Of a stretch of DNA of 64,000 nucleotides, positions 42,973-51,813 are shown one piece after another. The notes beneath the pieces were generated by a model, which ran no database searches, was not told where the DNA came from, and saw only the letters and a list, made by a program, of their open reading frames with translations. Source of the DNA: Paucidesulfovibrio sp050251775 (GTDB lineage Bacteria > Desulfobacterota > Desulfovibrionia > Desulfovibrionales > Desulfovibrionaceae); assembly GCA_050251775.1 (NCBI GenBank), contig JBFWMD010000003.1, positions 26,193 to 90,192 of the forward strand. The letters run 5' to 3'. The first letter of the stretch is position 1. The number at the start of each line of letters is the position of its first letter. The translations under genes and the position numbers were made by a program.

Positions 42973-44067
42973 ATGAATCACGCCTCAAAATTGCTTTGCC
43001 TGCTTGTTCTCCCGGCCCTGCTTCTCCCCGCGAGCTCCTGCACCCGGGACCCCGGATCGGAACAGGATGTTGTCCGCCCCGTAGTGACCATGACCATTCA
43101 GTCCCCGTCCGCGGAACGGGTACGGACTTTTTCCGGAGTGGCGCAATCCGCCATCGAGTCCAACCTCAGTTTCCGCGTTTCCGGTGAAATTTCCGAGCTG
43201 CCCGCCAAGATCGGCATGGCCGTGCGCAAGGGTGACCTGGTGGCCCGGCTCGACCCCACGGACTACGAGCTCCAGGTCAAGGAGACCGATGCCTCCCTTG
43301 CCCAGGCAATGGCTTCCTTCAACCAGCTCAAGGCTGACTGGATTCGCAAGAAATCCCTTTATGACTCCCGCACCATTTCCAAGAGCGAGATGGACCAGGC
43401 CGAGGCGTCATACCGTTCCGCCGCCGCCCAGGTGGACGCGGCCCGTAAACGCCGCGATCTGGCCCAGCAGCAATACAACTACACGGTGCTCAACGCTCCG
43501 GCGGACGGCTCCCTGGCCCAGGTTCCGGTGAACATCCACCAGACCGTGCAGGCCGGTCAGACCATTGCCTCGCTCTCCACCTCCGGGAACATGGAGTTCG
43601 AGACGGCCGTGCCGGAACGGCTCATCTCCCGCATCCGCGAGGGAGACAAAACCAAGGTACGTTTCGAATCCATCCCGGATCACGATTTCGAGGCCCTGGC
43701 CGTGGAGGTGGGCGTGGAGGCGCTTCAACTTTCCACCTTCACCGTGACACTGCGCATCGTGGAAGAGGATTCACGCATTTTGCCCGGTATGATCGGTCAG
43801 GCCGAATTCAGTTTCCGCATTCCCGAGGGCGCGGCCATGATGGTTCCGACCCAGTCTGTGGCCACTGCCCCGGACGGTTCACGCTTTGTCTGGATCGTGG
43901 ACAGAAAAACCATGACCGTGACCCGGCGCGATGTGCAGATCGGTTCCCTGACCACTGAAGGCCTGGAAGTGCTCAAGGGGCTTTCCCCCGGCGATGAGCT
44001 CGTGATTCGAGGCGTTCACCGGCTGGAGGAGGGACGCAAGGTCCGGCTGCTGGAAGCGGAGGGTTGA
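42973..44067 (+). CDS. RND efflux periplasmic adaptor (membrane fusion lipoprotein)
   Basis: A 364-residue membrane-fusion protein. A signal with lipobox ASSC is followed by the lipoyl/barrel-sandwich motif (GEISELPAKIGMAVRKGDLVARLDPTD split by a helical hairpin), an alpha-hairpin with ASLAQAMASFNQL, and the beta-barrel (DGSLAQVPVNIHQTVQAGQT). It links the inner membrane pump to an outer membrane channel. The start at 42973 has GGAGGG eight bases upstream. The pump gene follows three bases after the stop. No TolC-like gene is present nearby. Confidence 0.92.
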   Translation: MNHASKLLCLLVLPALLLPASSCTRDPGSEQDVVRPVVTMTIQSPSAERVRTFSGVAQSAIESNLSFRVSGEISELPAKIGMAVRKGDLVARLDPTDYELQVKETDASLAQAMASFNQLKADWIRKKSLYDSRTISKSEMDQAEASYRSAAAQVDAARKRRDLAQQQYNYTVLNAPADGSLAQVPVNIHQTVQAGQTIASLSTSGNMEFETAVPERLISRIREGDKTKVRFESIPDHDFEALAVEVGVEALQLSTFTVTLRIVEEDSRILPGMIGQAEFSFRIPEGAAMMVPTQSVATAPDGSRFVWIVDRKTMTVTRRDVQIGSLTTEGLEVLKGLSPGDELVIRGVHRLEEGRKVRLLEAEG

Positions 44068-44070
44068 GCC

Positions 44071-47000
44071 ATGGCGCTTGCCGAATGGTGCATCAAAAAC
44101 AACCGGACCTTTCTGGTGGCCGTGTTCTGCATCGTGTTTTCGGGCATCTCCACCTACCTGACCATTTCCCGGCTGCAAGACCCGGAATTCACGATCCGAG
44201 ACGCCACGGTCGTGACCTATTTCCCCGGCGCCACTCCCTACAAGATGGAATCGCTGGTCTCCGAGGAGCTCGAAAAGGCCATCCGGACCATTCCAGAGGT
44301 GGAGCACGTTCTTTCAGAATCCATGAACGGCATCTCCATCATCCGGGTCAAGGTTTATGAAAAATATACGGACATGAAGCCCATCTGGGATCGGCTTCGC
44401 AACGAGATCGACGACGTGGCCCCCAAGCTGCCCTCCGGCGTTGTCGGCCCCTATGTCAACGATCAGTACGGCGATGTCTACGGCATTGTGGCGGCCCTGC
44501 GCGGCGACGGGTATGGCTATCGGGAACTCAAGGAGTATGCGGAACGCATCCAGGACCGGCTCCTGGCCATGCCCGACGTGGGCCGCGTGGCCATCCACGG
44601 AGAACAGGATGAAGCCGTATTTGTGGAATTCTCCGACGCCAAACTCGCGGAACTCGGCGTGAATCCCAAGGTCATCCTGGACGTGCTGGAGTCCCAGAAC
44701 GCCATCACACCGGGCGGCAATGCCCTGGTGGGTCCGGAACGCGTCGTCATCGAGGCCACCGGCGAATTCAACAGCCTGGAGGACATTGGGCGGACCACCT
44801 TTGTCATCCCCGGCACGGCTCGCAACGTCGCGCTGTCTGACATCGCCACCATCCGGCGCGGCTACGAGGACCCGGCCGCGACCATGACCCGCTTCAACGG
44901 TGAAAATTGCCTGCTGATTGCCGTGAACATGGCCAAAGGCGGCAACATCGTGGAACTGGGTGACCGTATCGCAAAGGAATTTCAGGAGATCAAGGGCGTT
45001 CTGCCCATCGGTCTGGATCTTGATTTCGTGGCCTACCAGCCTAAATTCGTACAGCGGGCCATCAACGAGTTCATGGTCAACCTGCTGGAGGCTTTCGCCT
45101 TCGTGGTGGTTGTCATGCTGCTTTTCGCCGGGCTGCGCACCGCGTTGGTGGCGGCCATGCTCGTACCCATGGCCGTGCTTATGAGTATCGCGCTGATGCC
45201 TTTCTTTGGCGTGGTGCTGCAGCGCGTGTCCATCGCCTCCCTGATCATCGCCCTGGGCATGCTTGTGGACAACGGCGTCGTGGTCAGCGAAGCCATCCTC
45301 GTCCGTCTCGCCTCGGGCCAGGAACGCATGCGCGCGGTGATCGATTCGGTCAAAGGACTGCGCATTCCCTTGCTGGCCGCTTCCCTGACCACCATCTTCG
45401 CCTTTCTGCCCATTGCCACGGCCCAGAGCATGGTCGGTGAATACTGCCTCTCCATGTTCATCGTCATCACCCTGACCCTGCTCAGCTCCTGGGTGCTCTC
45501 CCTGACCTTCGTGCCCTTTTGCTGCTATTACTTTCTCAAGCCCAAGCTCCAGCCCCAAACCTTTGAGAATATTTTCTACCGGCTCTATCGCGGCTTTTTG
45601 CTCCTGGGTCTCAAAAAGCGCACGCTTTCCATCGGCGGCGCCGTCGCACTTCTGATCCTGGCTTCCTGGGGCTTCACCAAGCTCCCTCAGACCTTCTTTC
45701 CGCCCAACGAGCGGGACATGTTCATCATCGATTTCTGGCAGCCCTACGGCACGGACATCGGAACGACCTCCGAACGGGTCGCGGACCTGGAAAACTGGCT
45801 CCTGGCCCAGGAGGAAACCGCTTCCGTGGGGTCCATCATCGGCTCGGGCGGCCCGCGCTGGTATCTGGCCCTTTCCCCGGAGCAGGACAACCCCAATTAC
45901 GCCTTCATGATCGTGAACACCAAGTCCATTCCCGGCGCGGTCAGCCTGGTGGAGCGCACCCGCCAGGAAATCGCCGACCACTACCCGGACACGCGCGCGG
46001 ATGTGAAGATGCTTGAAAACGGCCCGCCCGTGGGCGCGCCCATCCAGGTGCGACTCTCCGGCCCGGGCATGGAAACCCTCTACAAGCTGCGCGACCGGAT
46101 CAGCGCCGAACTGGGAAAGACCTCCGGCGTTTATGACATCTGGGATGACTGGGGTGAGTGGACCAAAAAGCTTCAGGTCAACGTCCAGCAGGAAAACGCC
46201 AAGCGCGTGGGCATTTCCACCCAAAACATCGGCTACTCGCTGAACGCCATCGTCAACGGAACCACCCCGACCTACTACCGGGAAGGCACAGAAAACATCC
46301 CCATTGTCTTGCGACTCCAGGAGTCCGAGCGGGTGGGCCTTGCGCGCATCGAAGACGCCAGCGTCTACAACGTGGCCTCCTACGCCCGCGTGCCCCTTTC
46401 CCAGGTGGCCTCCGTCCTGCTCACCTGGCAGCCCAGCGACATTCGTCGCCGCGACCACCAGCGGACCATGACCGTGAAGGCCACCCTTACCGGACGCTTT
46501 GCCAGTGACGCCCTGGCCGACCTCCAGCCCCGAATCGCCCAACTGATGCAAGGACCGGACTGGCCCCACGGCTACACCGTTGAATACGGCGGCGAACAGG
46601 AGGAAACCGCCAAATCCAAGCACTCCATCTACGTGGGCCTGCCCCTGGCCATGCTGCTCATCGTGCTGACCCTGGTGGCCCAGTTCAACTCCATCCGACG
46701 CACCCTGATCATCCTTCTGGCCATTCCGCCCATGATCATCGGCGTGACCTTCGGCCTGCACATCTCGGACGCGCCCTTCGGATTCATGGCCATGCTTGGC
46801 ATGATCAGCCTCATGGGCATCATCATCAACAACGCCATCATGTTCCTGGATCAGGTGGACATTGAAAGCCAACGCGGACACACCCCGCAGGATGCCATTG
46901 TCCTGGCCGCGCAACGCCGGCTGCGCCCCATCCTGATGACCGCCAGTACCACGGTCATCGGCCTGATCCCGCTCTCCCTCCAGGGCGGCGAAATGTGGCG

Positions 47001-47157
47001 GCCCATGGCCAACACCCTGATCTTCGGCCTCTCCTTCGCCACCTTCCTGACCCTTGGCCTCGCGCCTGTGCTCTACTCCCTGTTCTTCAAGGCCGGATTC
47101 AAGGGCTATGAATACGATCCCCAAATCCTTAAGGACGTGGATCAACCCTCAGCCTGA
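44071..47157 (+). CDS. RND efflux pump permease (AcrB/HAE family)
   Basis: A 1028-residue inner-membrane RND transporter with 12 membrane segments and two large periplasmic loops. N-terminal KNNRTFLVAVFCIVFSGI and the loop starts (RLQDPEFTIRDATV, FPGATPYKME) are typical. TM4 carries GMLVDNGVVVSE near residue 399, where AcrB has two aspartates and this protein has Asp-Asn. The C-terminal part has FSFATFLTLGLAPVLYSLFF. It probably exports drugs, detergents or metals using proton motive force. It forms an operon with the adaptor; the outer-membrane component must be encoded elsewhere. Confidence 0.94.
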   Translation: MALAEWCIKNNRTFLVAVFCIVFSGISTYLTISRLQDPEFTIRDATVVTYFPGATPYKMESLVSEELEKAIRTIPEVEHVLSESMNGISIIRVKVYEKYTDMKPIWDRLRNEIDDVAPKLPSGVVGPYVNDQYGDVYGIVAALRGDGYGYRELKEYAERIQDRLLAMPDVGRVAIHGEQDEAVFVEFSDAKLAELGVNPKVILDVLESQNAITPGGNALVGPERVVIEATGEFNSLEDIGRTTFVIPGTARNVALSDIATIRRGYEDPAATMTRFNGENCLLIAVNMAKGGNIVELGDRIAKEFQEIKGVLPIGLDLDFVAYQPKFVQRAINEFMVNLLEAFAFVVVVMLLFAGLRTALVAAMLVPMAVLMSIALMPFFGVVLQRVSIASLIIALGMLVDNGVVVSEAILVRLASGQERMRAVIDSVKGLRIPLLAASLTTIFAFLPIATAQSMVGEYCLSMFIVITLTLLSSWVLSLTFVPFCCYYFLKPKLQPQTFENIFYRLYRGFLLLGLKKRTLSIGGAVALLILASWGFTKLPQTFFPPNERDMFIIDFWQPYGTDIGTTSERVADLENWLLAQEETASVGSIIGSGGPRWYLALSPEQDNPNYAFMIVNTKSIPGAVSLVERTRQEIADHYPDTRADVKMLENGPPVGAPIQVRLSGPGMETLYKLRDRISAELGKTSGVYDIWDDWGEWTKKLQVNVQQENAKRVGISTQNIGYSLNAIVNGTTPTYYREGTENIPIVLRLQESERVGLARIEDASVYNVASYARVPLSQVASVLLTWQPSDIRRRDHQRTMTVKATLTGRFASDALADLQPRIAQLMQGPDWPHGYTVEYGGEQEETAKSKHSIYVGLPLAMLLIVLTLVAQFNSIRRTLIILLAIPPMIIGVTFGLHISDAPFGFMAMLGMISLMGIIINNAIMFLDQVDIESQRGHTPQDAIVLAAQRRLRPILMTASTTVIGLIPLSLQGGEMWRPMANTLIFGLSFATFLTLGLAPVLYSLFFKAGFKGYEYDPQILKDVDQPSA

Positions 47158-47174
47158 GGCCGCCACGGCATGCA

Positions 47175-47213
47175 CCGGGGGGAACCCTTTCTTGCAGAAA
47201 GGGTTCCCCCCGG
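47175..47213. repeat. Long hairpin with C-rich flank downstream of the RND pump
   Basis: Arms of 18 bases (47175-47192 and 47196-47213) pair perfectly around a TGC loop. It is followed by ACCCCCCTCCC and AAAGAC. Elements of this GGGTTCCCCC type recur between genes in Desulfovibrio-like genomes. It lacks a T run, so it is better seen as a repeat that could also end transcription. Confidence 0.75.
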
Positions 47214-47239
47214 ACCCCCCTCCCAAAGACCTTTCATCG

Positions 47240-47262
47240 GCTGGACGCCTGCGGCGTCCAGC
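47240..47262. repeat. Second hairpin (GCTGGACGCC) in the same intergenic region
   Basis: Arms of ten bases at 47240-47249 and 47253-47262 pair perfectly around a TGC loop. It lies 27 bases after the first hairpin. The remaining gap to 47430 is A/T-rich, then contains further imperfect dyads, one around CTCAGGG/CCCTGAG at about 47376-47400. Confidence 0.65.
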
Positions 47263-47430
47263 GTCATTTAGTGCGAAATTTTAGTTTGTTATATTGAGAT
47301 AAACTTAACGACAACTTATCTATATTCGTCACGGAGACCCGATGCGTAGCATCAGTTTCCGTGGCTGAATGGGGTTCTCAGGGGCCGCGGGACCCTGAGC
47401 CGCCGGAGGCATTTCTTCTTTCCCGCCCCG

Positions 47431-48222
47431 CTATTTCAGCAGGTATCTGGCAACGATTTTGCGGTAGGTTCCGTCGGCGAGCATGTCTCCGAGCACGAGT
47501 TCCATGAGCCGGACGAGGTTTTCCGGTTTTTGTCCCAGCAGGCCGGAAGACACGGCCACGTAGCTGGAATCCCGGCCCACACTGTTTCTGGCAGCGAGAA
47601 TGGTGCTGGTCATGCCCATTTTGGTCAGCAGGTTGTAGGTGGCTTCGGTTTGTCCCACAAAAGCGTCGGTCTGATCCATAAGCAGCAGCCGCACGCAGTC
47701 CGATTCTCCGGGCACGCGCACGCTCTGAAACACGCCCTGTTTTTCCGCTTCGTCGAACTTGGGGCTGGGATGCACCCCTTCGGGCAGTGCGATGCGCAGC
47801 TTGGCCAGGGACTCCGGTCCCTGGTATTCGACACGCTGGCCCGATCGGGAAAAGAGATCGTAGCTATTGGAGCGGATAGCCTGTCGGCGTGCGAACACGA
47901 ACCGGTCAGCCAGTTCCGGGAGGTAGTTCATGGCCACGACCCCGTCGGCCTCACCGTTCTTGATCATGCTCAGCATTCGGCTTCGGGGGAAGAGTTCGAT
48001 GACCACTTCCAGGTCGAGGCGTCGGGCCAGTTCCTGGAAGAGTTCGCAATCGATGCCGCGCGCCTGGTCGCCGTAGGCAAAGGAATAGGGCGCATAGCCC
48101 GCCTCGGCCAGAAAGCGCAGGGGGTCCGCCTGAGCTGACCGGGCCGTGTTCAGGAACGGTGCGAGGAGCACGGCCAGCGCGAGCAATGCGAGGAAGCGGC
48201 GCGGGGAGGCGGCCTTGTTCAT
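47431..48222 (-). CDS. Periplasmic amino-acid-type binding protein (SBP_bac_3)
   Basis: A 263-residue exported protein. A signal peptide ends near ARSAQADP. The mature part has a type 3 solute-binding fold: FLAEAGYAPYSFAYG, DCELFQELARRLDLEV, ARRQAIRSNSYDLF and GLLGQKPENLVRLMELVLGDML. It likely binds an amino acid or similar small solute. The ATG at 48222 has AGGGAG six bases upstream. No ABC permease gene is adjacent, so it may feed a sensor or a distant transporter. Confidence 0.87.
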   Translation of the reverse strand: MNKAASPRRFLALLALAVLLAPFLNTARSAQADPLRFLAEAGYAPYSFAYGDQARGIDCELFQELARRLDLEVVIELFPRSRMLSMIKNGEADGVVAMNYLPELADRFVFARRQAIRSNSYDLFSRSGQRVEYQGPESLAKLRIALPEGVHPSPKFDEAEKQGVFQSVRVPGESDCVRLLLMDQTDAFVGQTEATYNLLTKMGMTSTILAARNSVGRDSSYVAVSSGLLGQKPENLVRLMELVLGDMLADGTYRKIVARYLLK

Positions 48223-48660
48223 GCGAACTCCCTGGTTGGGATTGGATGTCAGGGGGGTTACCACTTGCAACACCCCATTGGACAGTAGCTCTTCGCGTTG
48301 GCGAACACAAGCCATTGGGACCAACTTCAAGGGGGCATGCGCCCTGCGTGCGTTTGAATCCTGCCGTGAGGAACTTCGGACCTGACCAAAGGGCATTTCA
48401 GTGCTTATATCGACAACCTATCGGATGCTGATGATCACAGTATCTTATGTGATTTTAGTCAATTGCCATGGGTCAATGGCGAAGGCGTTTAGCTGAGCAA
48501 GCCGGGCTCGCGGCCGTCGGGCTCGCGCCTGTTTCGGGCGGTGCGGAGATGCTTGGAAACGGCGGAATAATTCGCTGCGGTCCGGACGTTGCCTCGTCAT
48601 CCGACCCGGGTGGCCCGACCGGGCCGCAGCGTCAACACCTCGGTGCGTGGCACCGGTGAA
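48223..48660. other. Intergenic region with no recognised gene
   Basis: About 440 bases between the binding-protein gene and a small gene further upstream on the same strand. No convincing frame or domain is seen. A short direct repeat GGGCTCGCG occurs twice around 48505-48530. Confidence 0.5.
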
Positions 48661-48900
48661 TCAGACCTTCGAGATATCCAGGATGTCCTCAAAGGCGGCG
48701 GTCATCTTGAACTTCTTGCCACCGGCTTCGTAGAAGAAGTCGTTGGACGGAAACAAGGTCACGGCCGGAGTGAAGGACTCGTTGATCATGATGTCCTTGG
48801 CTTCGCCGTTGCTCTCGAAACGCACGGTGCTTCCGTCGTCAAGCGTCAGCATTTCGCCATGCTTGAGCGACAGCGGCAGATCACTTTCCTTGAAGTTCAT
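48661..48900 (-). CDS. Small protein of unknown function
   Basis: A 79-residue soluble, acidic protein beginning MNFKESDLPLSL and containing TLDDGSTVRFESNGEAKDI, a beta-type pattern. No family is recognised. The ATG at 48900 has GGGGGAG immediately upstream. An upstream in-frame ATG at 48951 is possible but lacks a ribosome site. Confidence 0.55.
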   Translation of the reverse strand: MNFKESDLPLSLKHGEMLTLDDGSTVRFESNGEAKDIMINESFTPAVTLFPSNDFFYEAGGKKFKMTAAFEDILDISKV

Positions 48901-49092
48901 ACACTCTCCCCCTGTTAACGGTTGCCCAGGTCGAATCATTGATTTCCCCATACGCTCATTTTTTTGGCTTGTGAATCATAACCGCATGATAACCCGCGCA
49001 ATCCCGCCCACAGAGGTCGAGTAACCCCAAAACCGTCCGAATCCCACGTCCCTCCCCTGGCGCATTGCCCCTGGTCGCGCTATGTTCGGGGC

Positions 49093-50478
49093 ATGAAAAA
49101 CGTCCTCCCCGCTTTTTTCGAACCGCACGGTTTTCTGCGAACCTGCGTGCTGTTCGCGGCGTTGCTGGTCTTGTCCGGCTGCGCCGCCAAACTGCCGCGC
49201 GGCATGGTCCGCGACCTGGAAATCCTGCCCCAGGATCTCACGGCCTACCTTGATCCGACCAAGACCCATGACGGTTTGATTCCCGACACACTCGGGCTGC
49301 CTCTGTCCCAACAATTTCTTCAGCGTTTCTTCGGCCCCTGGTCGCGTACCCGCCCCAGCCTCGACCCCGAGGAGTTCGCCGGATATCTTTCCCGCGCCGC
49401 GAACCGCACCGTGTACGGGGAGAACACTTTGCCCCGGCCCGCGTCCTGGGCCGAGCGGCTGGCAGAATCCGCGGACATGAATTCCCTCTTCACGCTGAAC
49501 AAACACGCCATCACCGTGCGACACACCGCTCTGCGCCTGCTACCCACCAACGAGGCCATGTTCAATGACTTCAGCAAACCCGGCGAGGGCTTCCCTTTTG
49601 ACATGGCCCAGAACAGCGCTGTCTGGGCCGGAACTCCGCTTTTCGTGGCCCGCTTGAGCCGCGACCAGGACTGGGCGCTGGTGGAAACCCATTATGCCAG
49701 CGGCTGGATGCCTGTCACGGACATGGCGTTTGTGGACGACGCCTTCATTTCCCGTTACACCACCGGACAGTATGCGGCCGTGGTCCGCGACAACACTCCC
49801 GTGACCCTGGATCAGGGATCCTTCCTGCTCCGGGCGCGCATCGGCATGCTTCTGCCCCTGGATGCCGGACCTTCCGACATGCCCGCCGGCTCCGAACGGC
49901 GCGTACTTGTGCCGGTGCGTACGACCGAAGGAAACGCCGCCACGGTCCCGGCTCTGCTCCGCGCGGGCTCTTCCGCCCTGTTCCCGCTGGACATGAGCGC
50001 CTGGAACGTGGCCGCCCTGGGCAACCAGATGCTCGGCGAAACCTACGGTTGGGGCGGATTGTTCCAGAAGCGCGACTGCTCGGCCACCATGCAGGATCTT
50101 TTCACCCCCTTTGGCATTGCGCTGCCCCGTAATTCCAAGGCACAGGCGCAGGCTGGCCCGTTCATCCCCCTGGACCATTTCGACGCCAGGGCCAAGGAGG
50201 ACGCCATTCTCCAACAGGGCGTGCCCTTTGCCACCCTGATCTACAAACCCGGCCATATCATGCTTTACGTGGGCCAGCGCAACGGGCATCCCGTGATCCT
50301 GCACAACCTTTGGGGCCTGCGCGGCAGCGACCTGGACGGCCCGACTCCCGGCCGCATCGTTATCGGCCGCACCGTGATCACCAGCCTGACCCCCGGCGCG
50401 GAACGGCCCGACCTGGTCAAGCCCGGAGGCCTGCTCCTTGAGGGCGTTACCGGTATGACGCTGCTGCCGAAGAATTGA
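49093..50478 (+). CDS. SH3-NlpC/P60 lipoprotein, gamma-D-Glu-diamino acid peptidase type
   Basis: A 461-residue lipoprotein with lipobox LSGC. An N-terminal domain and SH3b-type parts (WALVETHYASGWM) precede an NlpC/P60 catalytic domain with Cys329 (RDCSATMQ) and His388 (KPGHIMLYVG). The layout is that of the D. vulgaris enzyme DVU_0896, whose crystal structure is known to me as a putative gamma-D-glutamyl-L-diamino acid endopeptidase. It cleaves peptidoglycan stem peptides at the cell envelope. The start codon matches the lipoprotein signal, though the ribosome site is weak. Confidence 0.9.
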   Translation: MKNVLPAFFEPHGFLRTCVLFAALLVLSGCAAKLPRGMVRDLEILPQDLTAYLDPTKTHDGLIPDTLGLPLSQQFLQRFFGPWSRTRPSLDPEEFAGYLSRAANRTVYGENTLPRPASWAERLAESADMNSLFTLNKHAITVRHTALRLLPTNEAMFNDFSKPGEGFPFDMAQNSAVWAGTPLFVARLSRDQDWALVETHYASGWMPVTDMAFVDDAFISRYTTGQYAAVVRDNTPVTLDQGSFLLRARIGMLLPLDAGPSDMPAGSERRVLVPVRTTEGNAATVPALLRAGSSALFPLDMSAWNVAALGNQMLGETYGWGGLFQKRDCSATMQDLFTPFGIALPRNSKAQAQAGPFIPLDHFDARAKEDAILQQGVPFATLIYKPGHIMLYVGQRNGHPVILHNLWGLRGSDLDGPTPGRIVIGRTVITSLTPGAERPDLVKPGGLLLEGVTGMTLLPKN

Positions 50479-50539
50479 GGCTGGCTTTCGCCCATCAGGG
50501 CTGCTATGTTCTTCCCGAGGGATTTGGGGAGCGGATATC

Positions 50540-50959
50540 GTGAAGCAAAGGGTCTGGAGCATCAATCTGCCCAATCGCATGTCCGAGCTGGAACGTCTGG
50601 CCCGCGAGGCCGAACGGTTCATGCTTGCGAACATGCTTTCCGAGCGCAGCCGTTTCACCATCCACATGGTCATCGAGGAACTCGTGACCAACAGCATCAA
50701 ATATTCCTTTTCTGATGACGCGGAACACCACATCCGACTGTCCCTGCTGCTTGAAGACCGCTGCCTGCGCCTGATCCTTGCGGACGACGGCGAGGAATTC
50801 GACCCGCGCGACGCACCCCGGCCTTGTCTGAACTGCAATCTCTGCGAGGCGCCCATCGGAGGGCTCGGTTTGAGCATGGTCCGCAGCGTTTCGCGCGATT
50901 TCAGCTACTGCCGTCGCGATGGCTTCAATCACATCGAACTGCTCATTGACCTGGACTGA
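50540..50959 (+). CDS. RsbW-like anti-sigma factor/serine kinase ATPase domain
   Basis: A 139-residue GHKL ATPase of the anti-sigma-regulatory type. Motifs are VIEELVTNSIKYS (N box), LADDGEEFDPRD (G1) and GGLGLSMVRSV (G2). Such proteins phosphorylate an anti-anti-sigma factor or act as switch kinases. It has a CLNCNLC cysteine cluster inserted between G1 and G2, not usual for RsbW. The start is GTG at 50540 with GGGAG nine bases upstream. No STAS partner lies next to it. It follows the NlpC/P60 gene by 61 bases. Confidence 0.82.
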   Translation: MKQRVWSINLPNRMSELERLAREAERFMLANMLSERSRFTIHMVIEELVTNSIKYSFSDDAEHHIRLSLLLEDRCLRLILADDGEEFDPRDAPRPCLNCNLCEAPIGGLGLSMVRSVSRDFSYCRRDGFNHIELLIDLD

Positions 50960-51001
50960 CCCTGAAACCTCTGGCGGCCGCATTTGCTCCGTACGCTCCC
51001 T

Positions 51002-51673
51002 ATGACGTTTTTTTCTTTTCTCCCGCCCTTAACCCTGCCCCAAGGCGTTCCGGCCGCCGACAGACCCTCTCCCGCCTTCTGTGGAGCCCTCTTCGGCAAC
51101 CGTCGCAAGGTCCCTGCCGGACGGAAAGGCAGCCTGGGACAATCTTCCTTGCGACCTTGTTTGGCACTGCGTTTCGAGTGGTTTGCCGCTTTGCTCCTCT
51201 GCGTTGGTCCGCTTCTGTTCGCGGGCTGCGCTCCTGGCTCCGGCCGCGACAGCGCCGTCAACACTGCGCCTTATGTTTCCAAACGCGCGTTTCCGGACGG
51301 GGAAACCCGCATTGCGCAGAGCCCCGAGGCGCTCTTCCAGGAAATCAACCGGACCCGTGTCCGTCTTGGCGTGGCCCCCCTGCTGCCCGATGCGCAGCTC
51401 GCGGCCCTGGCCCAGCGCCACAACGCCTGGATGATCCGCCAGGGCCGCATGAGCCACGACGGCTTCGAGCAGCGCTTTGCCCTTTCCGCCTCGGGCCGCT
51501 GTGTGGAAAACGTTTCCTGGAACTACAACACTCCGGAGGGCGTGGTTACGGGCTGGCTCGAATCCTCGGACCACCGCGCGCTTCTGCTTGATGCGGAAGT
51601 GACCCACGCCGGAGTGGCTTTTGACCAGGGATACGCCACGCTGTTCGCCTGCCGCCGCATTGCCGTTCCCTGA
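51002..51673 (+). CDS. CAP/SCP-domain lipoprotein
   Basis: A protein of up to 223 residues whose C-terminal about 130 residues form a CAP (SCP/PR-1) domain: NRTRVRLGVAPLLPDAQLAALAQRHN, HNAWM, RMSHDGFEQRF, ENVSW and a final GVAFDQGYATLFACR. Bacterial CAP proteins are secreted and bind lipids or proteins. A lipobox FAGC lies at about residue 75, preceded by a hydrophobic stretch; the N-terminus before it is unusually long and Pro/Arg-rich. The true start may be internal (a TTG near 51160) rather than the ATG at 51002. Confidence 0.7.
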   Translation: MTFFSFLPPLTLPQGVPAADRPSPAFCGALFGNRRKVPAGRKGSLGQSSLRPCLALRFEWFAALLLCVGPLLFAGCAPGSGRDSAVNTAPYVSKRAFPDGETRIAQSPEALFQEINRTRVRLGVAPLLPDAQLAALAQRHNAWMIRQGRMSHDGFEQRFALSASGRCVENVSWNYNTPEGVVTGWLESSDHRALLLDAEVTHAGVAFDQGYATLFACRRIAVP

Positions 51674-51748
51674 CGCGCTTTTTGCAGATTTCATAGTATC
51701 ATCTTTGATTTTCCATTATTTCCAGGTTTTTTGTTACTGCAAGCTGAA

Positions 51749-51787
51749 CAGGCTCCGATACGTGTTTTGCGTACCGGAGCCTGTTTT
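51749..51787. terminator. Bidirectional terminator after the CAP and DUF4139 genes
   Basis: An imperfect 14-bp stem (51749-51762 and 51770-51783, one mismatch) is followed by TTTTCTC on the plus strand. It sits between the two convergent stop codons and can end both transcripts. Confidence 0.8.
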
Positions 51788-51813
51788 CTCTCTTGGATTG
51801 CGGCGACCCGATC

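Noticed and set aside
44314..47145. Minus-strand open frame (about 943 codons) opposite the RND pump
   Set aside because: It is antisense to a clear RND permease and its product is a His/Gly/Asp-rich sequence typical of reversed high-GC coding DNA.
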